A DNA stretch of 64,000 nt from Omphalotus guepiniiformis. Taxonomy: Eukaryota > Basidiomycota > Agaricomycetes > Agaricales > Omphalotaceae. The notes beneath the pieces are model-generated. The model was given only the letters and a program-made list of their open reading frames with translations. It made no database searches and was not told the origin of the DNA. The first letter of the stretch is position 1. Each line of letters begins with the position of its first letter. This document shows positions 38,599 through 51,173 of the stretch, one piece after another. The DNA is taken from NCBI GenBank assembly GCA_028554645.1, contig JAQOOI010000079.1, positions 1,364,001-1,428,000 on the forward strand, given 5' to 3'. The position numbers and the translations under genes were made by a program.

Positions 38599-39491
38599 TT
38601 TCAATTGGAAATGAATGGATATAAAAGAATGGGAGCCAACGGTGTTAGTGAAGGCGTATTAGATGGGTATTTGAGAAGAGGGGGCCCAACAGTGGCGGAC
38701 ACGAAGCAAAGCAGAAGCAGAATAAAAGCAGAAATTGGGGTTGGGGTGGCTGTACAAATTTTCAGGACCCTTGATGGCACGGCCAAAGCCGGAAGTACGC
38801 TGCCACTTACTTGCACTTACAGGCTACAAATTTTACGTATGGCTTGATTCTCTATAAGAATGCAAGGTTCGAGTCGTTTCCCGAGTCGTTTATCCAATTT
38901 CAAGACAAAGAAGCTTTCAACTCTACGATGTCAGGCGAATAATAAAGGCTCTCGTAGTCCATGCCCAGTGCTATTCAGGTCTCGTGTATACCAAAAGGCT
39001 CTGTAATACCCCAAAAGCCGATAAGTAAGTAATGACTTTGGGGAATCTACTTACTTACAGTATGTAGCTGCTTTACGATCGTACGTGCCACGTTGATGAT
39101 TATACTCGGGACCTTCGACGCATTGTCCGCGTCCCCCGGGTGTGGCGTTTCGTTAAAACTCTGGATTCGGTATTACTCGTCTCACAATTGCTTCCAAGTC
39201 GGATTGACAGCGAAGGAGTATGAAGATAACCACGTTCTCAGCTATGATTCTGTAGTGCTCACATTGCAATTCGTGCTCAGGTGCCCAAGTGTGGCTCACG
39301 TCCGGAGAAGACTTATTGTATGCATCGTGTAATACCGATGGTCCGAGCCTCGACGTAGTTTTCTACATATTCCAGTCGGAGTTATGCAATACACGAAATG
39401 CACGTCACACAGCGTATTCCGTCCTCATGTCGAGTAGCCGTCGCTCGATGACCTGTGCCCTCTGGATAGAAGGAGAGCTAAACCGTCTTCT
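38599..39491. other. Intergenic, no gene seen
   Basis: This lies upstream of paralog B and downstream of the decayed family copy 2. Plus-strand frames of up to 82 codons near 39093-39537 show no motif and partly run antisense to the pseudogene. Confidence 0.45.
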
Positions 39492-39976
39492 TCACCGCAA
39501 GACAGACCTGAATTCGTACTTTGTAACTCCTACATAAAGGAATGAGAAATTGCACACAACTGAGCTGCTAACCTGAACCTTACCGTGTTGTAACAGCAGC
39601 TCCTCAGCCATTCACCTTGCTCGAATTGTGGCAATTTCGAAGGATCCGGATTCCTAAACCCTTGCCTGGAGTAACCGCAACGGGTGGCAATGAGCAACCC
39701 GTACTTTTCCCAGTGCCGAATCTGAACACTACGTTTTCGCAGGGGATGATTTTCAACGTCATCTCGTACAATCTTCACCGCATCACTTTTATCGTAATCG
39801 TTATAAGGATCGAGAGAACGGTTGGACAAGCGCGAGGCCAATGCCATGGCGGTTTCGAAGTCTATTACAAAACCACCCATAACACGATGTTGCGGTACAT
39901 CGAAAAGTTGCTTGCCGCTGATTTCATTCGTCGCAGGCTGCACTGTATTGTCCGCGGAGGTAGTGTTCGCCGACAT
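39492..39976 (-). pseudogene. Decayed copy 2 of the unnamed fungal gene family
   Basis: Minus-strand partner of the copy at 5286-5806. Exon 1 (ATG 39976) reads MSANTTSADNT, VPQHRVMGGFVIDFETAM, IRHWEKYGLL, CGYSRQGF and NPDPSKLPQFEQGE. Then, relative to copy 1, about ten bases are replaced by two, so AEELLLQHG is read in a shifted frame. Exon 2 (39492-39529) restores VTKYEFRSVLR and a stop, with the intron at the same place. Apart from that one shift the frame is intact, and it stays open upstream of the ATG for about 70 codons, so the real start may be further out. It could be a living gene if the deletion is an assembly error. No known domain. Confidence 0.5.
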
Positions 39977-40265
39977 AGATAGGAAGAAGTAGAGTACTGC
40001 GTCGATCTGAGTCTTCGCCTTTTTTTTGAGAGTATTTGTCGCGCGAATAAGAGCAGTGGTCGCCCCCGTCATGCCTCCGAGTCCGCTTGAAAATGCTCCG
40101 ACAGTGGACCAATTGTCGACTATAGGATGCCATTGGGCGCTGTATGAGAAACGCGTACACTGTAGAGCGTGTCGGACCTGCATTACGAAATGCAAATGGC
40201 TTCTTCAATGAAGATTCCGCGGCCCTTTCTGGAAGGCGATGGAGTATGAGGCCATTGAAGAGTAC

Positions 40266-40409
40266 CTAGCCATTTTCTTCCAGGAATCTCAGGAACTTTG
40301 GAAGAATTGTAACATTCAGAGTTGTCCAGTGAGCATTGTCGTACAGAGCAACCAAGAACAGGAACACGATATATGCTGCCACATCTCGAAACTTGACGCA
40401 AACGTTCAT
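40266..40409 (-). CDS. Possible short membrane or secreted peptide (47 aa)
   Basis: ATG 40409 opens MNVCVKFRDVA followed by a hydrophobic run AYIVFLFLVALYDNA, then WTTLNVTILPKFLRFLEENG and a stop. It lies just upstream of, and on the same strand as, decayed copy 2, so it could be an eroded 5' exon of that family. It could equally be chance. No family recognised. Confidence 0.25.
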   Translation of the reverse strand: MNVCVKFRDVAAYIVFLFLVALYDNAHWTTLNVTILPKFLRFLEENG

Positions 40410-40441
40410 GCATAGTCGCTGGTGGCCAGTGATTCTGAAGT

Positions 40442-40448
40442 TATAAAA
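40442..40448 (+). promoter_or_regulatory. TATA box candidate for MTFMT
   Basis: TATAAAA lies 51 bases before the formyltransferase ATG. Confidence 0.4.
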
Positions 40449-40498
40449 GGCGCCTGTGGCTGTGTATATAATTTCTATTCCGAATCCATGCCATTGCC

Positions 40499-42030
40499 AT
40501 GTACCGGCCTCATTACTTGGCCAGGTTCTCTCTACTGTGTTCCAGTCATGTAAAGCTCAGTTGCAGGTCAAACAGAAGATTATCTACTTTACCTCCAACA
40601 TGGTCAAAACAATTCAAGATTCTCTTCCTAGGACGCGACGAATTTTCATGTCTCGTTCTGCAGCAGCTCTACGCGGCTCAAGGTCAGAAATTTATTTCTG
40701 AGACCCCCCGTAACTCTAGAGCGTCCTGGATCCAACTACTTACGAATAGCTTTCAGATGTTTGGCAGCATATATCCATCGCTACGAATCCGGATGAGAAG
40801 GTTGACCGTGGCTCGCGTTTGTCTGTGTGTGAGTTGTACTTGTGTTACCATGGCTTCGTTCATCTCAAACCTTGTTATAAACAGCTCCTTTGAAGATACT
40901 AGCACATTCACTGAACTTACCAGTACATGAGATACCCCATGCCAAGTCGGATTTCAAGCATTGGAACGTGCGTGAACACCACGATGTTTTTCGTCCATTT
41001 ATGCTGACGACGAGCTACCAGCCCCCTAGCTTATTCTCAGAGCTGAACGATCTTCCTCCGCCAGCAGAGCACCTGATAGTTACGGCCTCATTCGGTCGTA
41101 TATTACCTCTCAGAATGCTAAAATTGTTTCCCGAGAATCGAAGACTAAACGTTCATCCATCTCTTCTACCGGCGTACCGAGGCGCTGCTCCTATACAGCA
41201 TACACTATTGAATGGAGAGAAGGAAACAGGTGTTTGCGTTATTGAAATGCTCAAACGAGCTAGAGGTATCGACACAGGGGCAATTTGGGGATGCAGCAAA
41301 ATGGTGTGTATATGCATCATTCGTTTGTTCGCTCAAAGTCCGAATTTGATACCTTCAGACTATACGCGATGGGACGATGTTTCACACACTGCGGGATGAG
41401 CTTGCTATAGAAGGAGGCAAGCTCTTGGTTTCTGTGCTTCGTGATATGATGGACGGAAAGGTGAGTTATAATATCAGCTTAAAGACGGCCTTCCTCTGCT
41501 CACCTTCTTTGACCTTCAAGGCGGTATCTACCCCTCAAGCCAACGAAATAGACGCACCTTTGGCCCCGATGATATCTTTCAAGGATTCCACGCTTGACTT
41601 CACGACCATGTCTGCCGATGTAATTTCGCAGAGGCATCATGCCATAGCTCACCAGGTGCGTGTACAGAACCCATTTACTCTCATTTCACGTAATGTCTGA
41701 TTTGCTTCACAGAGACCCCTCACTGCTTATTTACAAACGATCAAAACCCTCCAAATGCATGATCCCTACATCCACAACTCACCTCCAGTTTTCACACCTA
41801 CCGTTCCTGGGCGAGCATGCTACTCAAAACCCGACAAAGCATTACTGATTAGATGTGCCAATGATTCTGTTTTAGCCGTGCCGAAGGTGAAGCAAGAAGG
41901 AAAGGCACTTTTGCATGCGAGAGACTGGTGGAGCGGTGCAAAGAGCTTGGGGTTGGTGGTGAATAATGAAGTGAATTTTGATAGTCAAGACGATGTTGAC
42001 CAGTGGTTGCAACCAGAGCTCATAGCTTAA
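40499..42030 (+). CDS. Mitochondrial methionyl-tRNA formyltransferase
   Basis: Formylates initiator Met-tRNA for mitochondrial translation using 10-formyl-THF. ATG 40499 gives an Arg/Ser-rich, acid-free leader (MYRPHYLARFSLL..) of mitochondrial presequence type, then FKILFLGRDEFSCLVL, the family N-terminal strand. A block near 41100-41240 has ASFGRILP, NVHPSLLPAYRGAAPIQHTLLNGE and TGVCVIEM: the Asn/His pair, the SLLP formyl-donor site and the GAAPI motif. GIDTGAI matches the usual LDTGDI. After introns come DGTMFHTLRDELAIEGGKLL and the C-terminal domain (ACYSKPDKALLIRCANDSVLAV). About six exons; no break noticed. Confidence 0.9.
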
Positions 42031-42394
42031 TAATATGTGAGTTACATTTGACTCTTTTGTTTCAATCTGTAATAATGCGTCGACAGGTATAAAAGTATAT
42101 AGACCTGTTATACACTAATAGTAATTGAACGAATCACCACTCCTCAAATCCTTGAAGACCCGGGCTGTCTCGGGCCGTTTACGAAACTTGATGACCGTGC
42201 CTCCCGCGCATACACTGTGCAGGGCCGCAGCCAGTCACAGGAATGCAAGTGGCTCTTTGAATTCCCTTTGGGAGCAATGAGTAAACGATGACCTAGCGAT
42301 ACGTCAAGGCTCCCTTTGAACTGCCTCAGAATTGGGTATAAAGGTTTGACCCAAACACAACTTGAAAACTCCAAATTCCACGAAGACATACACA
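42031..42394. other. Intergenic, CsbD-like gene promoter
   Basis: 3' flank of MTFMT and promoter of the CsbD-like gene, with a TATA candidate at 42337-42343. No other gene seen. Confidence 0.5.
42337..42343 (+). promoter_or_regulatory. TATA box candidate for the CsbD-like gene
   Basis: TATAAAG lies 58 bases before the ATG, a position suited to a strongly inducible fungal gene. Confidence 0.45.
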
Positions 42395-43247
42395 ATGCCG
42401 CTATTTGGATCTCACAAAGAAAAAGTGAGTTCGCTGCTAATTCCGCGCCAGATCAATCGTTTCTTAAAGACATCTTAGGACAATGTCGCTCACCGCGAAG
42501 CGCACGCTCTGAACCATGGTCGCACTGATGGCACTGGTACCACAGCGGCTGGTCCAGGAACAGTTGGAACTGGTGGTGCTGGTGTCACGGCAGCTGGCTC
42601 TGGAACAACTGGAACTGGCGGAGCACACGGTTCAGGCATTCCTGGTCATGGCTATAATAACCAAGGTCTTAACAATCAACCTGGTCTTGGTAACGAGGTC
42701 AGTATTTAAAAGTCACAATTTCTGTCCGAATCAGAACACTCAATGAATTGTATGTAGTATGGCGCAGGGCCCCAAGTTTGGCACGATGGAAGTGCCAAAC
42801 CTGGCCACCAACACACTGTAGGCAATGACTACAATCGCACCACTCAGTCTGGTATTCCACCCTCCCAGCCTATGAACGCTGGTGCTACCAACGAACGACA
42901 TGGTCAGGGTCACTCTACGACCGGAAAGATTGAAAAAGCTGTTGGGACAGTGATTGGTAGCAGTTCACTAAAGCACAAGGGCGAGCTGAAAGAACAGTCA
43001 GTGAATGTTATCGAGTGTTAGCTCACCATACTGACTAGCATCAAATCGTTGTCGATTCAGAGAGGCCAGGGCTCTCAACGTGCAGAGTTCTGAGTTAGCA
43101 GAAGCTGAACGTTTGGAACGTGAAGCACAATTGCATCGGGACCGCGCTGTTGGGCACGGTAAGTCTAATGTCAATTCCCATGCAGGTTTTCCGTTGATCT
43201 TCTCTTCAGGTGCTCATCCCGAAAATAGACGTGTGGGAGGGATTTAG
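42395..43247 (+). CDS. CsbD-like domain stress protein
   Basis: ATG 42395 reads MPLFGSHKEK; introns follow at about 42425-42480, 42700-42757, 42996-43060 and 43160-43208. The middle is low in complexity: Gly/Thr/Ala repeats (TGTTAAGPGTVGTGG) and Gly/Asn/His-rich stretches. Near the C-terminus GKIEKAVGTVIGSSSLKHKGELKEQ has the CsbD-like pattern (bacterial CsbD is a general-stress protein). A charged helix (ELAEAERLEREAQLHRDRA) closes the protein. It is hydrophilic, with no signal peptide or membrane segment, and likely disordered. A stress-protective role is inferred from the family only. Confidence 0.75.
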
Positions 43248-43400
43248 GAAAATATCAACTAAATGTCATAAACTCGGGCCGATGTGCTGTCCACTTGTAT
43301 AATATTGTCAAACCCTAATACGGCCCTAATACCAGAACTTTTTGTTGTGATGACTCTCAGGTTTGACGATCCCCTATATGTAAAGAAGAAATTACAACTC

Positions 43401-43508
43401 ACAAGCAAGGTGGCAAGTATAGCCGATAACAGTATATCGTAGTCACTTTGGCTTACAAGCAAGGGGGCAGGTATAGCCGATAGCAGTATATTGTAGTCAC
43501 TTCGGCGG
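43401..43508. repeat. 54-bp tandem repeat, two units
   Basis: Unit 1 starts at 43401 and unit 2 at 43455. Both begin ACAAGCAAG, share TATAGCCGAT and end GTAGTCACTT, with a few substitutions between them. Confidence 0.85.
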
Positions 43509-44115
43509 CTTCTGTCTAGCACGTCTACTTAGTTTGCAAATAGATACTCAAAGAATGAAGTACCAACCCGCACTGTGCTGGCGATTACTCTCCTTCAAGA
43601 GGAGTATCTCTCTCGACTATACTTCCTCAAATGCAGTTGAATAAATCCAGGCTTGTCTGCTACCTAAGGTTCAACGTGTGGAGTCTGGACCTTCAGAGAC
43701 TCCCAGTGGATTTCCCGAATCTCTCGGTGAATATTCAGCCAACAAAGCGCAAGTTCAAATTCAAAACTTCAAAGTGCACATCATTATGTACTGTTAGAGG
43801 GAGGTGCCAGCAGTGGCATTCTTTCTTCCGTCCGCGACAACTACTCACCTCGGACTTATTTACGTACGGTCCAAGCTGTGTAAACGAAAGTTTCACTTTT
43901 AGAGGAAAGTGAGAAAGCTCGTAAACAAGCTTGCTTCCGGAGCTATATTCACCGGATATTCCAGGGACAATCTACCATTCAAATTCAAAACGCAAACCCA
44001 GTTTTTGGGATTTGTCACTGTAAACATCTGCTTGGTAATGATACTACCTGAGGCTACCAGCTGTAAGGGCCCACATTATCCTGGAACTTACTCAGCCCTC
44101 TCTTTCGAGCATCGA

Positions 44116-44122
44116 TATAAAA
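44116..44122 (+). promoter_or_regulatory. TATA box candidate for OYE copy 2
   Basis: TATAAAA lies 85 bases before the OYE ATG at 44201. Confidence 0.45.
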
Positions 44123-44200
44123 GCTCCAAGTGATAATGCCTAGTTCTCAACCCATACAAATCCCAGTAGACCCCCACCTCAATCTCAAGGATTCATCGAA

Positions 44201-45531
44201 ATGGTCGCTCTTCCTTCATCTGACTTGAAGCTCTTCCAGCCGATTAAAATCGGTGACATAGAGCTCAAGCATCGCGTAGCATTAGCACCTTTAACGCGCT
44301 TGAGAGGCACCGCCGATTTCGTTCCTTCGCCTCCCATTATTCAGGAGCACTACGCCCAAAGAGCCAGCGTTCCCGGTACTTTGTTGATTACTGAAGCTGC
44401 GGTGATTGCTCCCAAAGCTAGTGCGTATCCCAACATCCCTGGTATATGGAATGATGAGCAAATATCTGCATGGAAAAAGGTCCGAGGTCAACTATGATTT
44501 CCCCCCGGCTCTGACTTAAGTTTGCACATAGATTGCGGATGCGGTCCATGCCAAAGGAAGTTACGTTTACGCCCAGATAGCGGCCACAGGGCGCGTCGCG
44601 GATCCGCAGGTCGTCCAAGCTTTCGATCCTTCGTATCGTATCGTAGGGCCATCCGACATTGCCGCGACTGGGCATGAAGGTCCGGTGCATCCCCTCACGA
44701 AGGAGGAGATTAAGGAGTATGTCCAGCTATTCGCCACAGCTGCCTCGAACGCTGTTCACAAAGCGGGATTTGACGGCGTTGAGCTTCACTTTGCCAACGG
44801 GTACCTCGTCGACCAGTTCATCCAAGACACGGCTAACAAGCGAACGGACGAATACGGAGGATCCATTGAAAATAGAGCACGATTTCCTCTGGAGATAGTG
44901 GAAAGCGTGGTCAAAGCCGTCGGTGAGAAAAAGACTGCAGTACGGTTCAGTCCATGGAGCAGATTCCAAGGTAGAATAGTTTCCACATCGGCTCATATGC
45001 TAAAAGCTCGACCAGTTCTGACAAGGCTCAACGATTTCTAGATATGCGAATGACGGACCCGAAACCGACATTTGGATACATCGTGGCCAAACTCAAAGAT
45101 CTGTACATCGACTTGGCGTTCATCCATTTAGTCGAGCCTCGTATATATGGCGACGAGGATGTGCCAACGAATGGTGGTAACGAGGAAGAATCCAACGACT
45201 TCATCCGAGAGATCTGGTCTCCAAAAACAATCGTCTCCGCTGGAGGGTACAACCTCCAGTCCGCTATCAATGCAGCAGAGAAGGGAGACATAGTTGCCTT
45301 TGGCCGGTACTTCATCTCGAACGTAAGTTATGCAGCCTTGTCCAGTCGAAAATGAATTTGAGGGGATTCTTTGTATAGCCGGACTTGCCCTATCGGTTAT
45401 ACCACAAGCTAGCTCAGAATGCATATGACCGCTCGACATTCTATGTACCTGGAGACCCTACGGGCAAGGGTTACACGGACTATCCTTTCTCCAAGGAATT
45501 CTTGGACGCGGAAGCGGCACCCAGAAATTGA
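44201..45531 (+). CDS. Old Yellow Enzyme family NADPH dehydrogenase (intact copy)
   Basis: An FMN-dependent ene-reductase of the OYE class that reduces activated C=C bonds. The start at 44201 begins [20 protein letters not shown]. The barrel continues with [17 protein letters not shown]-like [13 protein letters not shown] and, after an intron at about 44479-44531, [15 protein letters not shown]. Substrate and flavin residues are kept in [15 protein letters not shown] (His, Asn and the proton-donor Tyr of HxxNGY). [13 protein letters not shown] and [10 protein letters not shown] follow. An intron at about 44971-45041 leads to [12 protein letters not shown], and a last intron near 45324-45378 leads to PDLPYRL and TDYPFSKEF. 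The frame is clean throughout, unlike the copy at 15161-16564. The physiological substrate is unknown. Confidence 0.9.
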
Positions 45532-45599
45532 TGGACACAGTGTCTGAACATCCTTCGAGCTGACCTATATCTATTAGATCTTTTATCGGACTCCTCGTA

Positions 45600-46225
45600 G
45601 ATAACTGTAAAATTGAAACGATTGGTACTCGGAGTTCACCTTTGAGTGAGGAAAAGAACTTACAGTGTGAGGCGTGCGATCCATCTTGTTGAGTGTTCTG
45701 ATACCAGCGAGTCCATTTAAGACGCATATGAGTGATGGCTACGACGACATCGGCACCTTCCCGTTTCTTGAGCGTACGAGATAACTTGCCCTCGACCGCT
45801 ACCTCGACAGGGCTTGCAATATTCCAGTACCATGAGGAAGATGCTGGAGTTCTGAAGGCCAAACGCTGCAGACTATGAGTGACAAAACACGAAAATAGTT
45901 CTCAAAGCTCACCGTATTCCAGCCAGTCCGAAGAAGCCAATTCGATATCCTTCCATGCTCGAGGATGATATATATTGTTGTGCCGGCAGCCGATAGCAGA
46001 AGAATAGGGAAAGTTACACATGACATCTTCACCAAAGTCAAAGTCTTGAGGAGTCTGAAAAAAGGTTTGAATAGCACGAGAGTGTACGAAGCGCGTACCA
46101 TAGTTCCCATAACAAGCTACATCGATACTCAAATGAGTGAGAATGGGAATGATATGCTCGCCCTTCAGAATACTACTTTTGAGCGATGGCCTAAGGCGTC
46201 ACTGCGTCACCGCTGAATACAGTTA
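45600..46225 (-). pseudogene. Metallophosphoesterase / 5'-nucleotidase remnant
   Basis: Short minus-strand blocks in three frames follow the order of fungal calcineurin-like 5'-nucleotidases. They are FSGDAVTP (about 46210), KGEHIIPIL-x-HL-x-IDVACYGN (about 46140), DFDFGEDV (about 46035), GYRIGFFGLAG (about 45930) and EGADVVVAITHMR-like GADVVVAITHMR (about 45740). The usual GNHDFD metal-binding motif is interrupted: GNY is separated from DFDFGED and the His is Tyr. Stops and frame changes occur between blocks, and everything after the THM block is missing. This is a truncated, decayed gene. It lies directly after the intact OYE, in tail-to-tail orientation. Confidence 0.65.
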
Positions 46226-46523
46226 AGCTCTTCACTTATCTCTAGAATCGCGAGTGATTCGAGCGAGGATAGTGGGTTGGAAGTTCAAGGCATCTTCGCA
46301 AATAAAATTTAGCCTCCATTTTGAAGACGGTATTCAACCATTGCGTATCAAATGAGGTAGAAAGCCATTGACTGAGTATGTTTGAGCAAGAAAGAACATG
46401 CAAATAACAAGACACTTAAAATTATAAACTTCAAGTTTCCAGCCGGTTTCCAGCGCCAGTTGAACATTTTGGGCATACTCTCTGCCAAAAAGTACATATT
46501 GACTAGTTCCAAATGAAATTTAC
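46226..46523. other. Upstream flank of the tRNA gene
   Basis: No coding frame seen. A/T-rich sequence precedes the tRNA. Confidence 0.5.
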
Positions 46524-46609
46524 GGCCTGATGGTCTAGTAGTATGATTCCTTGTTAGGGTTAAAATTGCCTATTCGAGGAGGTCCCGGGTTCAATTCCCG
46601 GTCAGGCCC
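46524..46609 (+). tRNA. tRNA-Pro (anticodon AGG) with a 14-base intron
   Basis: The acceptor stem GGCCTGA pairs with TCAGGCC, and the discriminator is C. Box A reads TGGTCTAGTAGTATGATT and box B reads GGTTCAATTCC. The anticodon stem CCTTG/CGAGG closes a loop starting TTAGGG, giving anticodon AGG. Fourteen extra bases follow position 37, the standard eukaryotic intron site, leaving a 72-base mature tRNA. Within the intron CCTA can pair with the anticodon TAGG, as in other eukaryotic pre-tRNAs. Confidence 0.93.
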
Positions 46610-47199
46610 TAAATGAAAAATGAATTTTTTTGAATTGCACGCCGACTACATTACATAGCTTTTCTATTTCTGTCGTTGTTCTCAGCAATACGGCTCCAGC
46701 TGAGGGATAGAATGAACCCGGTGTTTCAATGATACTGCACAGTGGAGCTGTGCGTACACCGGGCAGAGAACCCGCCGCCAGCATCCTGCTCCCGAGGCCT
46801 ATTGACGGTTACATTGCTAGCTTCAAACCAGCTGACAATCACGATCACTTGAATTTTAAATGATTGGTAGGCTTTCCTACAGTCATTCAAATAATGGTAT
46901 GGTAGCACGAAATGTGAACACCAAACTGAATGAATAGGATGGCAGCTCGCTATCAAAGTATCCAAAGTTAGCCATTACAATGCCATGAAAACTCCGTTTT
47001 TTCTACCTGCGTAAAATTCAACTAGTGATTCTATATAAGTATCTTATTGGAAGAGTCCGAAATGATTGCTCTTCTTACACTTGCACCAGCCTCTGCTTCA
47101 TACTCGATATTATAAGTCCACCGAATAAAAGTACAGTAATTTTTGTCCATGAATATCTGCGAAGCACGTCATCCTACACCTGCTTGTCATATGCGTTGT
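46610..47199. other. Intergenic between tRNA-Pro and GFAT
   Basis: tRNA terminator and GFAT 3' flank. Short frames only, without motifs. Confidence 0.5.
46625..46631 (+). terminator. RNA polymerase III terminator of tRNA-Pro
   Basis: A run of seven T lies 16 bases after the tRNA end. Confidence 0.75.
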
Positions 47200-49736
<2,537 letters not shown>

Positions 49737-51173
49737 GATTGACTTGAAGAAACTGCACCGATAAACAGGTAGATGAGAACAGATCTTTAATGCGTGTTGA
49801 GAAAGAGATATACTTGATGTAAAGAAGCAAAAAGCTGGCAAGATTGAGAAAGTGAAAAGGATGAGGAAGAGTGGTAGACGGCAGAGAAGTAGACTGAACT
49901 CAATTTATATTTGAGCAGTCGTGCACGTCGGGAGGGCAAACAATGTACAACAAACGCCCAGCACAGCAACTTCAAGAATAGTACTGCCACTACAAATCTT
50001 TCGTCACAGAGAAAACATAGGCGGTTTCAAAATGGTATTTTCAATTTCTGTTCGAAATCCTTATCGACGCCCACTGTCCTATATGTACCTCACTTCGGCC
50101 TACATGCGCACAGCCGGCTGCAACGCCGAACTGCTGACAATTAATAGCAACCTCTATCATCTATGTACCAATCGAATCGGTTCTCCTCGCACGTTGCAAA
50201 CCAGTTGTAAATCTTTCGCGAGTGCTTGGAACTACTTATATTCTGCTTCTTTCCCCGCATAATTCCTTTGACGACTTGTTCTGGGCGTTCGGAGATTATT
50301 CCTCCCGACAGTGCGTTATAGTCTGTAGCACGGCTGTAACCACCACATCTATTGTAGTGCACAGCTCTGTTCTTGCTTGATTAGAATCAGAACATATGTA
50401 CTGTACTGCGCTAAACGGCAGCGATTATTTTCTCTCGACTAGGCGCGGGTATATAGGGGTACATTGCACCGAGGTCCTTTGGATATCTTAGCGCGTCCGT
50501 TTTGGCAGGGTCGTTTGAACAAGCCTCTCCATCAGAAGACATCGTGTAGGAGAATGTTTTTCATAGTCTTTCTTGGGGCATGCATCGTGGTTTACACAAG
50601 GCGGCCTGCTCTTGAAGATGATCCACAAATTTAGTTGAGATACGAGAGGCTAATTCCGACTTCCTATCAGGAAATCAACCTTCAATATTGCAATGTCTAT
50701 CCTTGTATTGCCTGTGCCACAAATACCGTCGGCTGACCGAATTCGACGCGTTTGACGCGTCCTTTGTCGTGCTTGAGCTACATGAAGGGCAAAGTTGGCC
50801 GTGACTTTCCCATACTTATCAAGCCAATAAATTTACGAATAGCACATCTAGATATAACGATGACCTGCCGATGTTCAGCGAAGATAGACCACCACTATAG
50901 ACTTTTCGCTAGAAGATCAGGTCATGGATTTGTTCGGCCGCCTCTGATCTGTATGAGCCCATCCGCAGCGTCCGGCATGTACGCTGTATGTACATGTCCC
51001 ATGGCGCTCCGCGGCCGGCTAAGTATCATTTCGACAGCATTTGATGCGCTCGACCCTATACATCTGAATGCGTTATCTTTAACCATTCACACTCTCTGTC
51101 AAGGTGCGTTGAGACTAGGTCATTGAGCATGAAGAGCCTCATGGGGTATTATTCATGGAGTATCACATTTCTT
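49737..51173. other. Intergenic, 1.4 kb, no supported gene
   Basis: This holds the GFAT promoter and the polygalacturonase 3' flank. A plus-strand open frame of 124 codons (50752-51126) starts at TTG, and its composition gives no family clue, so it is not called as a gene. A 113-codon plus frame at 49921-50262 is likewise unsupported. Confidence 0.45.

Larger units (their letters stand above)
39977..40498. other. Divergent region upstream of MTFMT
   Basis: This holds the promoter of the formyltransferase gene and, on the minus strand, a short ORF at 40266-40409 plus upstream sequence of the decayed family copy. No further gene was supported. Confidence 0.5.
43248..44200. other. Intergenic with a 54-bp tandem repeat
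   Basis: This lies between the CsbD-like gene and the intact OYE. It contains a two-unit tandem repeat at 43401-43508 and the OYE promoter. Plus-strand frames of 74-93 codons near 43631-44133 lack motifs. Confidence 0.5.

Noticed and set aside
43248..43560. CRISPR-like array suggested by the direct repeat
   Set aside because: Only two 54-bp units, directly adjacent without spacers, in a eukaryotic genome.
50752..51126. Plus-strand open frame of 124 codons
   Set aside because: Starts at TTG, no family resemblance, no paralog in the window and unsupported splice context.
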